From positions 62,001-126,000 of the forward strand of contig NZ_JACLGO010000007.1 of assembly GCF_014219065.1 (NCBI RefSeq): DNA of 64,000 bases, read 5' to 3'. The notes under the pieces are model-generated. The model was not told where the DNA came from. It ran no database searches and saw only the letters and a list, made by a program, of their open reading frames with translations. Both the position numbers and the translations under genes were made by a program. The stretch is from Halopseudomonas xiamenensis (GTDB lineage Bacteria; Pseudomonadota; Gammaproteobacteria; Pseudomonadales; Pseudomonadaceae). Of this stretch, positions 46,070 through 60,113 are shown piece by piece. How positions within the stretch are numbered: the stretch's first letter is position 1; each line of letters opens with the position of its first letter.

Positions 46070-47313
46070 ATGAAGGTGCTTCGTTTAGTGGTGTGGGGGC
46101 TCGTCGGCATATGCGGCACATCCGTGGCCCAAGCTGCCGACCCCTTGCGACTGGAAGAGGCGGTCGCGCGCGCGCTGGCCTCCCATCCATCCATCGTCGC
46201 CGAAAGGGCTCAACTCCAGGCCGTGCAGGCTCGTGCGGATCGCGAGGGATTGCCGCCGCCCTACATCATTGGTGGCGAGGTTGAAAACGTCGCCGGTACG
46301 GGCAGTTTGCGCGGTGTCGATTCGGCCGAAACCACACTGCGCATTGGCCGGGTCATCGAACTCGGCGGCAAGCGTGAGGCCCGCCAGACGCTCGGCCGGG
46401 CCGAGGTCAGGGAGCAGGAGCACCGGGCCGATACGGTGCGAATCGACTTGGCCAGCCTGACCGCCACGCGCTTCATCGAAGTGCTCGCCAAGCAGCAGCG
46501 GTTGGAGTACGCCGAAGAACGTATCCAGCAGGCTGAGCATACCCGCCGCGAAGTCGCCGCTTGGGTCACGGCCGCTCGCAACCCCGAGTCGGATCTCCAG
46601 GCCGCCGAGATTGCCCTTGCCGAAGCGGAGCTGGATCGCGAGAGTGCGGAGCACGAACTCGCCAGTGCCAAGATGACGCTGGCAGCAAGTTGGGGCGCGC
46701 TGATGCCCGACTTTGGTGAGGTCGTCGGCGACCTCCAATTCTTGCCAACAGTGGAGCCGTTCGAGGCGTTGGCAGCCCGTCTGTCAATGACGCCCGAACT
46801 GCGGGCTGCACGCTTGCAGGCCGACACTATCGCTGCCCGAAGCCGGATTGCCGAGGCCAGTGCCAAGCCCGATATCGACGTCAGCCTGGGTGTGCGCCGC
46901 ATGGAGGCTTTCAATGATCATGGTCTGGTGATGTCGGTGTCGGTGCCGCTGGGCAGTCGCACGCGCTCCGGGTACTCGGTGGCTCAAGCCAATGCGGAAC
47001 TCGCCGCGCTGGAGGCCCGTCGCGACGCCGAGCGCTTCGAGCGTCATCAAGCGTTGTTCGAGCGTTACCAGGAACTGGTGCATGCGCGTCACGAACTGGA
47101 ATCGTTGCGCACGAACATGATCCCCAAGGCTGAAAACGCGCTGGCGACCACCCGCCGCGGTTTCGAGGCCGGCCGCTTCTCCTTTATCTCACTGGCGCAA
47201 GCGCAGAAGACCCTATTCGATCTGCGCGCACGTGCCGTCGAAGCGTCCAGTCGTTATCACCTATTGCTGGTCGAGGTCGAACGCCTCACCGCCACCGTTG
47301 AGGACATGACCCT

Positions 47314-47317
<4 letters not shown>
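46070..47317 (+). CDS. czcC: CzcC-type outer-membrane efflux factor
   Basis: A 415-aa TolC-family protein with signal peptide (MKVLRLVVWGLVGICGTSVAQAA) and two TolC repeats of long helices (LRLEEAVARALASHPSIVAERAQLQA ... LAAAR-type helices, then the second half beginning FEALAARLSMTPELRAARLQAD). It forms the outer-membrane exit of the RND pump. It follows operator copy 2 and overlaps the adaptor gene by 4 bases, so the three pump genes form one operon. Confidence 0.9.
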
Positions 47318-51697
<4,380 letters not shown>

Positions 51698-51803
51698 CCT
51701 GGACGCCGATGGCGTCCGGCTCCGGCCCGGTCAGCCCGAACGACCGCCGGAGCCCGTTCGCCATGCGAGACACACGAGAACATCTGGAAATCAACATTGA
51801 GGT

Positions 51804-52550
51804 ATGACATTCATGCACGAAAGACTTTTTGAAAGGGTGCCGGGCTGGTATCCATCCGCCTGGTACCGCGTGGCCCTGTTTCTTGCGGCCGTGGTGTTGC
51901 TTCTGTTTGCGAGCGCCAACGAGGCGTTGGCGCATGCTGTTGCCGAGGGTGACAAGGGTTATATCCAGGAGATCACAGGTGTCCACCTCATCTCCTTCGC
52001 TTACCTCGGCGCCAAGCACATGGCGACGGGTTACGACCACATCCTGTTCCTGCTGGGCGTTATCTTCTTCCTTTATCGGATGAAGCACATCGCCGTCTAC
52101 GTCACGCTGTTCGCGATCGGTCATTCGACGACGATGTTGTTGGGCGTCTACTACAACATCGGCATCAACAGCTTTCTCATTGATGCAGTCATTGGCCTGT
52201 CCGTGGTCTACAAGGCACTCGACAACATGGGGGCTTTCCAGCGCTGGTTCGGATACCAGCCAAACACCAAGGCAGCCACCTTTATCTTCGGTCTTTTCCA
52301 CGGTTTTGGCCTGTCCACCAAGATCATCGAATACGAAATTTCTCCAGACGGCCTGATACCTAACCTGTTGGCCTTCAATGTCGGTGTGGAAATCGGCCAG
52401 CTCCTTGCTCTGGGCGCGATCCTGATCGCGATGAGCTATTGGCGCCGCACGAGCAGTTTCTGGCGACATGCCTACACGGCGAATGCCGTGATGATGTCCG
52501 CAGGCTTCATTCTGGTCGGCATGCAGTTGACTGGTTACTTCGTTTCCTGA
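51804..52550 (+). CDS. HupE/UreJ-family membrane protein
   Basis: A 248-aa protein with about seven membrane spans. HAVAEGDKGYIQE after the first span and the GAKHMATGYDHILFLLGVIFFLYRM motif with its His/Asp residues are HupE/UreJ-like, as are FAIGHSTTMLLG and FGLFHGFGLSTKI. This family handles nickel or cobalt, usually as permeases. It is placed about 100 bases after the RND pump and probably belongs to the same resistance unit, moving metal across the inner membrane or sensing it. Confidence 0.85.
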   Translation: MTFMHERLFERVPGWYPSAWYRVALFLAAVVLLLFASANEALAHAVAEGDKGYIQEITGVHLISFAYLGAKHMATGYDHILFLLGVIFFLYRMKHIAVYVTLFAIGHSTTMLLGVYYNIGINSFLIDAVIGLSVVYKALDNMGAFQRWFGYQPNTKAATFIFGLFHGFGLSTKIIEYEISPDGLIPNLLAFNVGVEIGQLLALGAILIAMSYWRRTSSFWRHAYTANAVMMSAGFILVGMQLTGYFVS

Positions 52551-52574
52551 TTTTTCTTAGAGAGGTTTTTACAC

Positions 52575-53201
52575 ATGCACAACTCCATGCCTACCCGTGC
52601 CGATCTTCCGAGTTCCCGCCAATTGCTGCGCTCCACGATCATCGCACTGATCGCAGCAACTGTCCTGCTGATAACGGTCGTCCTGCCGGCCGAATATGCG
52701 ATCGACCCAACCGGTGTTGGGCGCGTACTGGGACTGACCGAGATGGGAGAGATCAAGGGACAGCTCGCCGAAGAAGCCGCTGCCGACGCCGCCAGGGATG
52801 CGGCCCTGGCCGCGGAGCAGTCGGCATTTGCCACAGCGCCGGCTACCGTCGCTGTCACATCACCCGCCCAGCCCGTGGAGGATGCCACCTGGCGCGATGA
52901 GATGCGCGTCGTACTCCAGCCCGGCCAAGGTGCCGAGGTGAAACTCAGCATGAAGACCGGCGAGCAGGCGCAGTTCAGTTGGGTTGCCGAAGGCGGCGTG
53001 GTGAATTTCGACACTCATGGCGATGGCGGCGGGCAGTCGATCAGCTACGAGAAAGGGCGTGCAGTGCCCGCCGATGACGGTGTACTCGAAGCCGCGTTTG
53101 ACGGTAACCACGGCTGGTTCTGGCGCAACCGAGACAGTGCTGACGTGACCGTGATCATTCGTACCCGAGGCCAGTACACGGAAATGAAACGTGTCCTGTG
53201 A
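52575..53201 (+). CDS. Membrane-anchored periplasmic protein next to HupE
   Basis: A 208-aa protein with one membrane span (LLRSTIIALIAATVLLITVVLPAEYAI), an Ala/Glu-rich coiled-coil linker (LAEEAAADAARDAALAAEQSAFA) and a C-terminal beta domain (DEMRVVLQPGQGAEVKLSMKTGEQAQFSWVAEGGVVNFDTHGDG ... GNHGWFWRNRDSADVTVIIRTRGQYTEMKRV). Proteins of this kind, called transmembrane anchor proteins, often follow HupE/UreJ in metal clusters; function unknown. Its beta domain faces the periplasm and could interact with metal or with the HupE protein. Confidence 0.75.
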   Translation: MHNSMPTRADLPSSRQLLRSTIIALIAATVLLITVVLPAEYAIDPTGVGRVLGLTEMGEIKGQLAEEAAADAARDAALAAEQSAFATAPATVAVTSPAQPVEDATWRDEMRVVLQPGQGAEVKLSMKTGEQAQFSWVAEGGVVNFDTHGDGGGQSISYEKGRAVPADDGVLEAAFDGNHGWFWRNRDSADVTVIIRTRGQYTEMKRVL

Positions 53202-53293
53202 TTCGGCAACTGACATGGACTCCAGTCCCATGTACTTCGGTATCCCTGCCACACGCCATGCGTCTGGCAGGAGCCGGGGTGTCTGTAAACCCG

Positions 53294-53314
53294 ATCCCGG
53301 TGTGTACACCGGAT
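53294..53314. other. Inverted repeat before the small periplasmic gene
   Basis: ATCC-C-GGTGT-GT-ACACC-GGAT, 9-bp arms with one bulged C. Possible operator or hairpin; it lies about 20 bases before the start codon at 53337. Confidence 0.4.
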
Positions 53315-53336
53315 TCAATTATCAGGAGATAGTGAA

Positions 53337-53591
53337 ATGCAGATTCGTTCGTTATTGATCGTTGCTGTTGCTACCAGCGCCTCGCTGGCTTCGACGTTCG
53401 TCATGGCTCATCCCGGAGGACATGATTCTGATGACAACAAGCTGATACCCAAGACCTGCGAGCAATTGGCAAATACGGAGCGCTACATCACCGATGTGGC
53501 CTATCCCGAAGTCAGGGAACTGAAGGCGCGATGTGACGCCGCGAAGGAGAAAGAAGCACCTCAAGCGCGCTCATCCAACAACAGTAACTGA
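53337..53591 (+). CDS. Small secreted protein of the metal module
   Basis: An 84-aa precursor with a signal peptide (MQIRSLLIVAVATSASLASTFVMA) and a short mature part starting HPGGHDSDDN, a possible metal-binding His/Asp cluster, followed by a helix with two Cys (CEQLANTERYITDVAYPEVRELKARC). The two Cys could form a disulfide. A periplasmic metal-binding or assisting role is plausible from context only. Ribosome site CAGGAG. Confidence 0.7.
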   Translation: MQIRSLLIVAVATSASLASTFVMAHPGGHDSDDNKLIPKTCEQLANTERYITDVAYPEVRELKARCDAAKEKEAPQARSSNNSN

Positions 53592-53662
53592 CAGCCTGGA
53601 CCGTAACCGCACTTCCTTGGTAGCGGTTACGTGCCTTTACCGCTATTTGCCAGGAGCCAGCC

Positions 53663-54991
53663 ATGCTCGCGATTCTTCAACATGCCACGTTCCGCCGGTT
53701 ATTTCTGGCGCAAGTCGTCGCGCTCGTCGGCACCGGGTTGGCGACCGTGGCGCTGGCGCTGCTGGCCTACGATCTGGCCGGTCCAGAGGCAGGAGCCGTT
53801 CTAGGCACGGCGCTGGCGATCAAGATGACGGTCTATATTCTGCTGGCCCCCGTGGCGGGTGCCATCGTGCCGCCGGCCAGGCGCAAGGCGGTACTGATTC
53901 TGCTCGATGTCGTCCGGGCGAGCGTCGTGCTGGCACTGCCGTTCGTCACCGAGATTTGGCAAATCTACCTGTTGATTGCGGTGTTGCAGTCAGCCTCGGC
54001 GGGCTTCACGCCGCTGTTCCAGTCCTTGATTCCCGAAGTGCTCACCGAAGAGCGCGACTACACCCGCGCCCTGTCCCTGTCGCGCATGGCCTACGATCTG
54101 GAAAGCCTGCTCAGCCCGATGCTCGCGGCGGCCCTGTTGGTCTGGGTCAGTTTTCATGTGCTGTTCGTCGGCACGGCCTTCGGCTTCGCGCTGTCAGCGG
54201 GCTTGATTCTGGCGACCGCACTGCCGGCAGTCGCCAGCGGCACGCGCAGCGATGGGTTGGGTGAGCGGATGCTGCGCGGCATGAGGATCTATCTGCGCAC
54301 GCCACGGCTGCGCGGCCTGCTGGCATTGAATCTGTGCGCGGCAGCCGGTGGTGCGATGGTGTTCGTCAACACCATCGTGATCGTGCGGGATGTCCTCGGT
54401 GGTAGTGAACAACAGCTTGCGCTGGCGTTGGCGACCTTCGGTGGTGGTTCGATGATGGCCGCGCTGCTGTTGCCCAAGGTGCTCGATCGGGTCGCGGATC
54501 GCCGGGTGATGCTGTCGGCTGCCATCATGATGGTGGCAGTGCTGCTGATGACTACCGTGTTGTGGATCGCGTCGCCGTCCTGGCGTGGCTGGGCGATGCT
54601 GCTGCCTGCCTGGGGCCTGATGGGGATCGCCTATGCCGGCTTGGTGACACCGGGCGGGCGCCTGATACGTCGATCAGCGCACGAGGAAGACCTGTCGGCC
54701 GTGTTTGCTGCGCAGTTTTCCTTCTCGCATGTCTGCTGGCTGCTGGCCTATCCCCTGGCAGGCTGGGTGGGGCTGACGTTCGGTCTAGGCGTCGCACTGG
54801 CCGCCCTGAGCAGCCTTGCTCTGGTGGGGATAGTCATCGCAAGCAGGAGTTGGCCACAGGACGATCAGCCGGTGCTTATACATGACCATGGCGACCTGGC
54901 TGACGACCACGCGCATTTCAAGCTGCATGGTGCAGCACCCCATGCACATCCGTTTGTTATCGACATGCTGCATCGGCGCTGGCCCGGATGA
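53663..54991 (+). CDS. MFS exporter with His-rich C-terminal tail (NreB-like)
   Basis: A 442-aa 12-span major-facilitator protein (start MLAILQHATFRRLFLAQVVALVGTGLATVALALLAYDL). The cytosolic tail after the last span is rich in His and Asp (VLIHDHGDLADDHAHFKLHGAAPHAHPFVIDMLHRRW), like the tail of the nickel exporter NreB. It probably moves Ni or Co from cytosol to periplasm, where the RND pump takes over. AGGAG precedes the start. It is the last gene of the metal cargo; the next gene is element backbone. Confidence 0.8.
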   Translation: MLAILQHATFRRLFLAQVVALVGTGLATVALALLAYDLAGPEAGAVLGTALAIKMTVYILLAPVAGAIVPPARRKAVLILLDVVRASVVLALPFVTEIWQIYLLIAVLQSASAGFTPLFQSLIPEVLTEERDYTRALSLSRMAYDLESLLSPMLAAALLVWVSFHVLFVGTAFGFALSAGLILATALPAVASGTRSDGLGERMLRGMRIYLRTPRLRGLLALNLCAAAGGAMVFVNTIVIVRDVLGGSEQQLALALATFGGGSMMAALLLPKVLDRVADRRVMLSAAIMMVAVLLMTTVLWIASPSWRGWAMLLPAWGLMGIAYAGLVTPGGRLIRRSAHEEDLSAVFAAQFSFSHVCWLLAYPLAGWVGLTFGLGVALAALSSLALVGIVIASRSWPQDDQPVLIHDHGDLADDHAHFKLHGAAPHAHPFVIDMLHRRWPG

Positions 54992-55060
54992 GCAACAAAT
55001 CCTGCCGCTGGCAATCACCAGGGAGCAGATTTTTCTCGGGTGTTGAGGAGTGAATATTCT

Positions 55061-56002
55061 ATGGAGTTAAGGCATCTGAGATATTTTCTCGCGGTGGCGG
55101 AGGAACTTCACTTTGCGCGAGCCGCTGAAAAGCTGCACATCGAGCAATCACCACTGTCTCGTGCCATCAAAGACCTGGAAGAAGAACTGGGTGTTGTATT
55201 GTTTGCCCGTACTACGCGCAGCACCCGATTGACCCGTGCTGGCAAGTTGTTTCTGGAGCATGTCCCGCGAGTCTTCATTGTGCTGGAACAGGCCCGGGAC
55301 AGCGTTAAGGCGGCGGCAAACGGTTTTCACGGTCAGTTGCGCATCGCGCTGTCCGATGGCATCACGCCCTCTCGCCTGCCGTCCTTGCTGGCACTTTGCC
55401 GACAAGAGGAGCCCGAGGTCGAAATCCGTTTGTTCGAGGTGCCTCTGTCGCAGCAGCTCAAGGGATTGTATGACGACCTGTACGACGTGGGTTTTGCACA
55501 GTCGGACGAAGTGGGCGACGGTATTGCGGTCAAGCCGATCTGGCGCGACCCGTTAATGGTTGCTGTTCCGGCGCGACATCCACTACTCAGGCACAAACGT
55601 ATTCCACTGGACGAAGTATTGCGTTATCCACTGGTGCTGTGTGACCCGCAGGTATGTGAGGGTCATGCGCGCCAGGTCGAGCGGGTGCTGCGACGGTCGG
55701 AGCAGGAACCCATGATCGCCGAGCGCGTAGCGTCCTGTGACTTGATGATGGCGCTGGTGTCGGCGGGTTTTGCCCTTGGTCTGGCGGGTGCGCCGCATAT
55801 CGCCTCCAGTCGCGAACCCGGTGTGGTGGCACGCCCGCTGGCGGGGCGTTCGCCGATGCTGACGACGTATCTGCTGCACCGGGAAGCGGAGACATCGGAA
55901 GTCCTGGCACGTTTCATCGAGCGGGTACAAGCCATCGAATCACTCGCAGGTGTCAGGTTAGTGCCGCCGACCGAACCGGGTCAGGAGGAGTGCGAGCTAT
56001 GA
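55061..56002 (+). CDS. traR: LysR-type regulator TraR
   Basis: A 313-aa LTTR: MELRHLRYFLAVAEELHFARAAEKLHIEQSPLSRAIKDLEEELGVVLFARTTRSTRLTRAG is the winged HTH, followed by an effector domain. In Tn4371-type elements a LysR gene stands just before traG and is named traR; this position matches. It may control transfer genes. The start is chosen from the family N-terminus; GAGG lies 12 bases upstream, somewhat far. It overlaps the eexN-like gene (ATGA). Confidence 0.85.
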   Translation: MELRHLRYFLAVAEELHFARAAEKLHIEQSPLSRAIKDLEEELGVVLFARTTRSTRLTRAGKLFLEHVPRVFIVLEQARDSVKAAANGFHGQLRIALSDGITPSRLPSLLALCRQEEPEVEIRLFEVPLSQQLKGLYDDLYDVGFAQSDEVGDGIAVKPIWRDPLMVAVPARHPLLRHKRIPLDEVLRYPLVLCDPQVCEGHARQVERVLRRSEQEPMIAERVASCDLMMALVSAGFALGLAGAPHIASSREPGVVARPLAGRSPMLTTYLLHREAETSEVLARFIERVQAIESLAGVRLVPPTEPGQEECEL

Positions 56003-56262
56003 AACGGGTCTTTCCATTACTGTTGTTCATGGTGCTCGCCGCCTGTGGTCAAGCAGAGGCGCCCACTCAGGTTGATGTGCCGACCGTGGATGAACTGGCC
56101 GCCGATCCCAAGCGGTTGAGGGAGCTTCGCCAGCAGTGCAGGACAGACCACGCCAATACGGGGCAGGTGTTGTGCAATCGCGTGGCCGAAGCGACCCGCA
56201 AACGGTTTTATGGCGATGGTGAAGTACCTTACACACCGCCGGAGAGTCCGCCCACATTCTGA
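55999..56262 (+). CDS. EexN-family entry-exclusion lipoprotein
   Basis: An 87-aa precursor with a lipoprotein signal (MKRVFPLLLFMVLAACGQAE, Cys in LAAC) and a mature part with two Cys (RELRQQCRTDHANTGQVLCNRVAEATRKRFYG), the EexN pattern. Such proteins block a second copy of the same element from entering an occupied cell. AGGAGGAG precedes the ATG, which overlaps the traR stop. Confidence 0.85.
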   Translation: MKRVFPLLLFMVLAACGQAEAPTQVDVPTVDELAADPKRLRELRQQCRTDHANTGQVLCNRVAEATRKRFYGDGEVPYTPPESPPTF

Positions 56263-56578
56263 GAGCAGGCGCTCAAGCGTTGGAAGTTCTGGCGAGTCTT
56301 CCTTGTCGAACCCGCCATAGGCCAATCGTCCATGACCTCTCCTTGTCGAGAGGAGAATTCAGCGGATTCCGCCTTTTTCTCCCGACACGACCCGGCGCGC
56401 CCGCACTTGCGACGTTTCTCTGTGCCTTGATCTTGCGCTAATTCTTTCTTTTTACTCGACCTTTCTGCTGAAAACGGTCTTTGACCGGCACCGAACCAGC
56501 ACTGATCCTCGCCTGTGCGGCACGTCCTTGTGCCGCGCTTGAGCGAGGAAAAGCGCAGGAGAAATCGGAGGCCAGTCA
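56263..56578. other. Gap before traG
   Basis: About 316 bases without a gene. It holds the short hairpin CCTCTC-CTTGTC-GAGAGG (56336-56353) and a less GC-rich stretch around 56420-56480 that may contain the transfer-operon promoter. GGAGG precedes the traG start. Confidence 0.55.
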
Positions 56579-58573
56579 ATGCAGGGTCAGGGCGTACTGT
56601 TCGGACAGATCACCGCCGTTTTCGGCATCGTGATCGCCGGCATATGGAGTGCAACGCAATGGACAGCCGCCGCCCTGGGTTACCAACTACGCCTTGGCTC
56701 GCCCTGGTTCGACGTTTTCGGCACGCCGGTCTATCACCCCTGGCGGCTGTTCGAGTGGTGGTTCTTCTTCGGTGCCTACGCGCCGGAGGTCTTCAACATC
56801 GGCGGGGCGATTGCCGGCAGCAGCGGCCTGCTGGCCGTGTGCGTCGCCATCGGCATGTCGGTATGGCGTTCGCGGCAGTCCCGCCTGGTCACGACCTACG
56901 GTTCGGCGCGCTGGGCTGAACCTGCCGACATTCGCAGTGCTGGGCTGACGCAGCCGGTCGGTGTTTTCCTCGGCCAGCATGACGGCGAGTACCTGCGCCA
57001 TGAAGGCCCGGAACACGTCCTGACCTTCGCACCCACCCGCTCTGGTAAAGGGGTCGGGCTGGTCGTGCCCACCTTGTTGAGCTGGCCCGCATCGGCCGTC
57101 ATCCACGACATCAAGGGCGAGAACTGGCAGATCACCGCTGGCTGGCGCTCGCGCTTCTCGCACTGCCTGCTGTTCAACCCGACCGATGCGCAGTCGGCCG
57201 GCTACAACCCGCTGCTGGAAGTGCGGCGCGGCGCGCATGAGGTGCGCGACGTGCAGAACATCGCCGACATTCTGGTCGATCCCGAAGGCGCGCTGGAACG
57301 GCGCAATCACTGGGAAAAGACCAGCCATGCGCTGCTGGTCGGCGCCATCCTGCATGTGCTCTATGCCGGCGAGGACAAGACGCTGCGCGGCGTCGCCAAT
57401 TGCCTGTCCGATCCGGCGTGCCCGTTCGAGCTGACCCTGCACCGTATGATGACGACGAAGCACCTGGGTGATGCGCCGCATCCCGTCGTCGCCTCCGCCG
57501 CGCGCGAAGTGCTCAACAAGGCGGACAACGAACGCTCCGGCGTGCTCTCCACCGCCATGTCCTTCCTGGGCCTGTACCGCGACCCGACGGTGGCGGAAGT
57601 CACCTCGCGCTGCGACTGGCGTATCGCCGACCTGATCGCCGCCGAGCATCCGGTGTCGCTGTATCTGGTGGTGCCGCCTTCGGACATCAGCCGCACCAAG
57701 CCGCTGATCCGGTTGATCCTCAACCAGATCGGGCGTCGGCTGACTGAATCGCTCGACGGTTCCGACGGCATCGAGCGCCGCCACAAGCTGCTGTTGATGC
57801 TCGACGAGTTCCCGGCGCTGGGCCGACTCGACTTCTTCGAGACGGCCCTGGCCTTCATGGCCGGCTACGGCATTCGCAGCTTCCTCATCGCGCAGTCGCT
57901 CAACCAGATCGACAAAGCCTACGGCCAGAACCATTCGATTCTGGACAACTGCCATGTGCGGGTGACGTTTGCCACCAACGACGAACGCACCGCCAAGCGC
58001 ATTTCCGAAACGCTGGGCACCGCCACCGAGCTGCGCGCGCAGCGCAACTATGCCGGCCACCGGCTCGCGCCGTGGCTCGGCCACCTGATGGTGTCGCGCC
58101 AGGAAACCGCGCGCCCGCTGCTGACGCCGGGCGAGGTCATGCAGCTTCCTCCCGACGAATCCGTGGTGATGGTGTCGAGCGTGGCGCCGATCAAGGCGAA
58201 GAAGCTGCGCTATTACGCCGACGCGAACTTCCAGCAGCGCGTGCTCCTGCCACCGGCGCTCGCCGCTGGGCACTACGCCGATGCGCCGCCCTCGCGGCCG
58301 GATGACTGGAGCGGCCTGGCGATTCCCGCCGTGCCGTCCACACCTGTCGCACAGGCCGAGGGCTTCGCCGCCACCGCCGATGACGGCGGGCCGCGCCGCC
58401 AGCCCGAACTGTCCGAAACCGTCGCCTACGACCCCGAGCCGGAAATCCCGGCCAGCGACCTGTCGCTGCTCGATGACGACGATTCGCCGCCTCTCCCGAG
58501 CCAGCTCGACCCGTCCATACAGCGCGTGGCGCGGCTGGCTTCCCTCGACCCCAACGACGGAATCGAACTATGA
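56579..58573 (+). CDS. traG: TraG/VirD4-type coupling protein
   Basis: A 664-aa inner-membrane ATPase that brings the relaxase-DNA complex to the mating channel. Two N-terminal spans (LFGQITAVFGIVIAGIW and the YAPEVFNIGGAIAGSSGLLAVCVAIGMSVW segment) precede the Walker A motif APTRSGKGVGL (from residue 151) and Walker B LLMLDEFPALGRLD; RSFLIAQSLNQI follows. The Asp/Glu/Pro-rich tail may contact the relaxase. It overlaps the next gene by 4 bases. Confidence 0.95.
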   Translation: MQGQGVLFGQITAVFGIVIAGIWSATQWTAAALGYQLRLGSPWFDVFGTPVYHPWRLFEWWFFFGAYAPEVFNIGGAIAGSSGLLAVCVAIGMSVWRSRQSRLVTTYGSARWAEPADIRSAGLTQPVGVFLGQHDGEYLRHEGPEHVLTFAPTRSGKGVGLVVPTLLSWPASAVIHDIKGENWQITAGWRSRFSHCLLFNPTDAQSAGYNPLLEVRRGAHEVRDVQNIADILVDPEGALERRNHWEKTSHALLVGAILHVLYAGEDKTLRGVANCLSDPACPFELTLHRMMTTKHLGDAPHPVVASAAREVLNKADNERSGVLSTAMSFLGLYRDPTVAEVTSRCDWRIADLIAAEHPVSLYLVVPPSDISRTKPLIRLILNQIGRRLTESLDGSDGIERRHKLLLMLDEFPALGRLDFFETALAFMAGYGIRSFLIAQSLNQIDKAYGQNHSILDNCHVRVTFATNDERTAKRISETLGTATELRAQRNYAGHRLAPWLGHLMVSRQETARPLLTPGEVMQLPPDESVVMVSSVAPIKAKKLRYYADANFQQRVLLPPALAAGHYADAPPSRPDDWSGLAIPAVPSTPVAQAEGFAATADDGGPRRQPELSETVAYDPEPEIPASDLSLLDDDDSPPLPSQLDPSIQRVARLASLDPNDGIEL

Positions 58574-59046
58574 GCCAATACCGCCTCAACCTGTTCATCC
58601 AGCCCGACCACGCCCGCCGTCTGGACGAGCTGGCCGCCAAGAAAGGCGTCTCCAAGTCGTCCATCGTCGCGGCGGCGCTCGCATCGTGGCTGTCGCCCGA
58701 TGCCGCCGACCAGCGCGAAGCAGCGATCGCCAAGCGGCTGGATCGCCTGTCGCGTCAGTTCGAGAAGCTGGAGCGCGACCAGAACATCCAGATCGAGGCG
58801 CTGGCGCTGTTCATCCGCTACTTCCTGACCGTGAGCACACCGCTTCCCGAAGCGCATCAGGAGGCAGCCCGTGCCCAGGGCAAGGCGCGCTTCGAGCAGT
58901 TCGTGGAGCAGCTTGGCCGCCATCTGCTGCGCGGACGCAGCCTGGTGCGCAACGTGGTGGAGGAACTGCACCCCCAGGATCATGAGTTCGGGGGGCGGAT
59001 GGAGGACGCGGCGGCGCTGGCCGAAGCGCGGGAGCGTGCCTCATGA
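58570..59046 (+). CDS. Ribbon-helix-helix (CopG-like) protein of the transfer operon
   Basis: A 158-aa protein. MSQYRLNLFIQPDHARRLDELAAKKGVSKSSIVAAALASWL is a ribbon-helix-helix domain; a long helical part follows (AIAKRLDRLSRQFEKLERDQNIQIEALALFIRYFL). It lies between traG and trbB with 4-base overlaps on both sides, as usual in this family. It probably regulates the transfer operon or assists at oriT. Confidence 0.85.
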   Translation: MSQYRLNLFIQPDHARRLDELAAKKGVSKSSIVAAALASWLSPDAADQREAAIAKRLDRLSRQFEKLERDQNIQIEALALFIRYFLTVSTPLPEAHQEAARAQGKARFEQFVEQLGRHLLRGRSLVRNVVEELHPQDHEFGGRMEDAAALAEARERAS

Positions 59047-60113
59047 GTGCCGTGCCGCAGTTCCCGGCTGAGCCGCGTTCGTCTGACGCCACTTCGCTGG
59101 ATCGCCGCATCCAGATGCTGCGCACGGCGATGGGGCCGCTGATCGCCGCAGCGCTGGAAGACCCGGACGTGGTAGAGGTCATGCTCAACCCCGACCGCAC
59201 CCTTTGGGTGGATCGGCTGTCGTCGGGACGCACGCCGCTGGGTGTGGAACTGCCCGAAGCCGACGGCGAGCGCATCATCCGGCTGGTGGCCGCCCATGTT
59301 GGCGCGGAAGTGCATCGCGGCCAGCCGTTGTTGACCGCCGAGCTGCCGGAGACGGGCGAGCGCTTCGAGGGTGTTCTGCCGCCAGCCGCTCCGGGGCCGG
59401 CCTTTGCGCTGCGCAAGCGGGCCGTGAACATCATCGACCTGGATCGCTATGTGGCCGACGGCATCCTGACGGCGTGTCAGGCGGACTTCCTGCGCCGTGC
59501 CGTGCGCGAGCGCCAGAACATCCTGATCGCGGGCGGCACCAGCACCGGCAAGACCACGCTCGCCAACGCCTTGCTCGCCGAGATTGCCGCCACTGGCGAC
59601 CGCGTGCTAGTGCTCGAAGACACCATCGAGCTGCAATGCGCCGCCCGCGACCATGTGCCGCTGCGCACGCGGGCGGGCGTAGTGTCGATGACCGAGCTGG
59701 TGCGTGCCACGATGCGGCTGCGCCCCGACCGCGTGATCGTCGGCGAGGTGCGCGGCGGCGAAGCCCTGGACTTGGTGAAGGTGTGGGGCACCGGCCATCC
59801 CGGCGGCATCGCCACCATCCATGCCGGTTCCGCCTTGGGCGCACTGCTGCGCTTGGAGCAACTGATTCTCGAAGTGGCGGTGAACCCGCCCCGCGCGCTG
59901 ATTGCCGAGGCGGTCAATGTCGTGATCCACATCGCCGGCCGTGGCCGCAAGCGCCACGTCGAAAGCATCACCCGCGTCGTCGGTCACGACGCCACGGGCT
60001 ACCAACTGGCGGACGCGCCGGTAACGCCGTTTCCCGAGCTGTCGCCGGCTTCCGGTGCCGCATCCGACGCGGCCGCCTCCCACTCCCTCGGTCCTTCAGG
60101 AGAACCGTCATGA
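59043..60113 (+). CDS. trbB: TrbB type IV secretion ATPase (VirB11-like)
   Basis: A 356-aa hexameric ATPase of the mating channel. Walker A AGGTSTGKTTLAN (Gly164 to Thr171), the Asp box VLVLEDTIELQC, Walker B RPDRVIVGEVRGGEALDLVK and the His box TGHPGGIATIHAG are all present. Overlaps trbC by 4 bases. Confidence 0.95.
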   Translation: MSAVPQFPAEPRSSDATSLDRRIQMLRTAMGPLIAAALEDPDVVEVMLNPDRTLWVDRLSSGRTPLGVELPEADGERIIRLVAAHVGAEVHRGQPLLTAELPETGERFEGVLPPAAPGPAFALRKRAVNIIDLDRYVADGILTACQADFLRRAVRERQNILIAGGTSTGKTTLANALLAEIAATGDRVLVLEDTIELQCAARDHVPLRTRAGVVSMTELVRATMRLRPDRVIVGEVRGGEALDLVKVWGTGHPGGIATIHAGSALGALLRLEQLILEVAVNPPRALIAEAVNVVIHIAGRGRKRHVESITRVVGHDATGYQLADAPVTPFPELSPASGAASDAAASHSLGPSGEPS

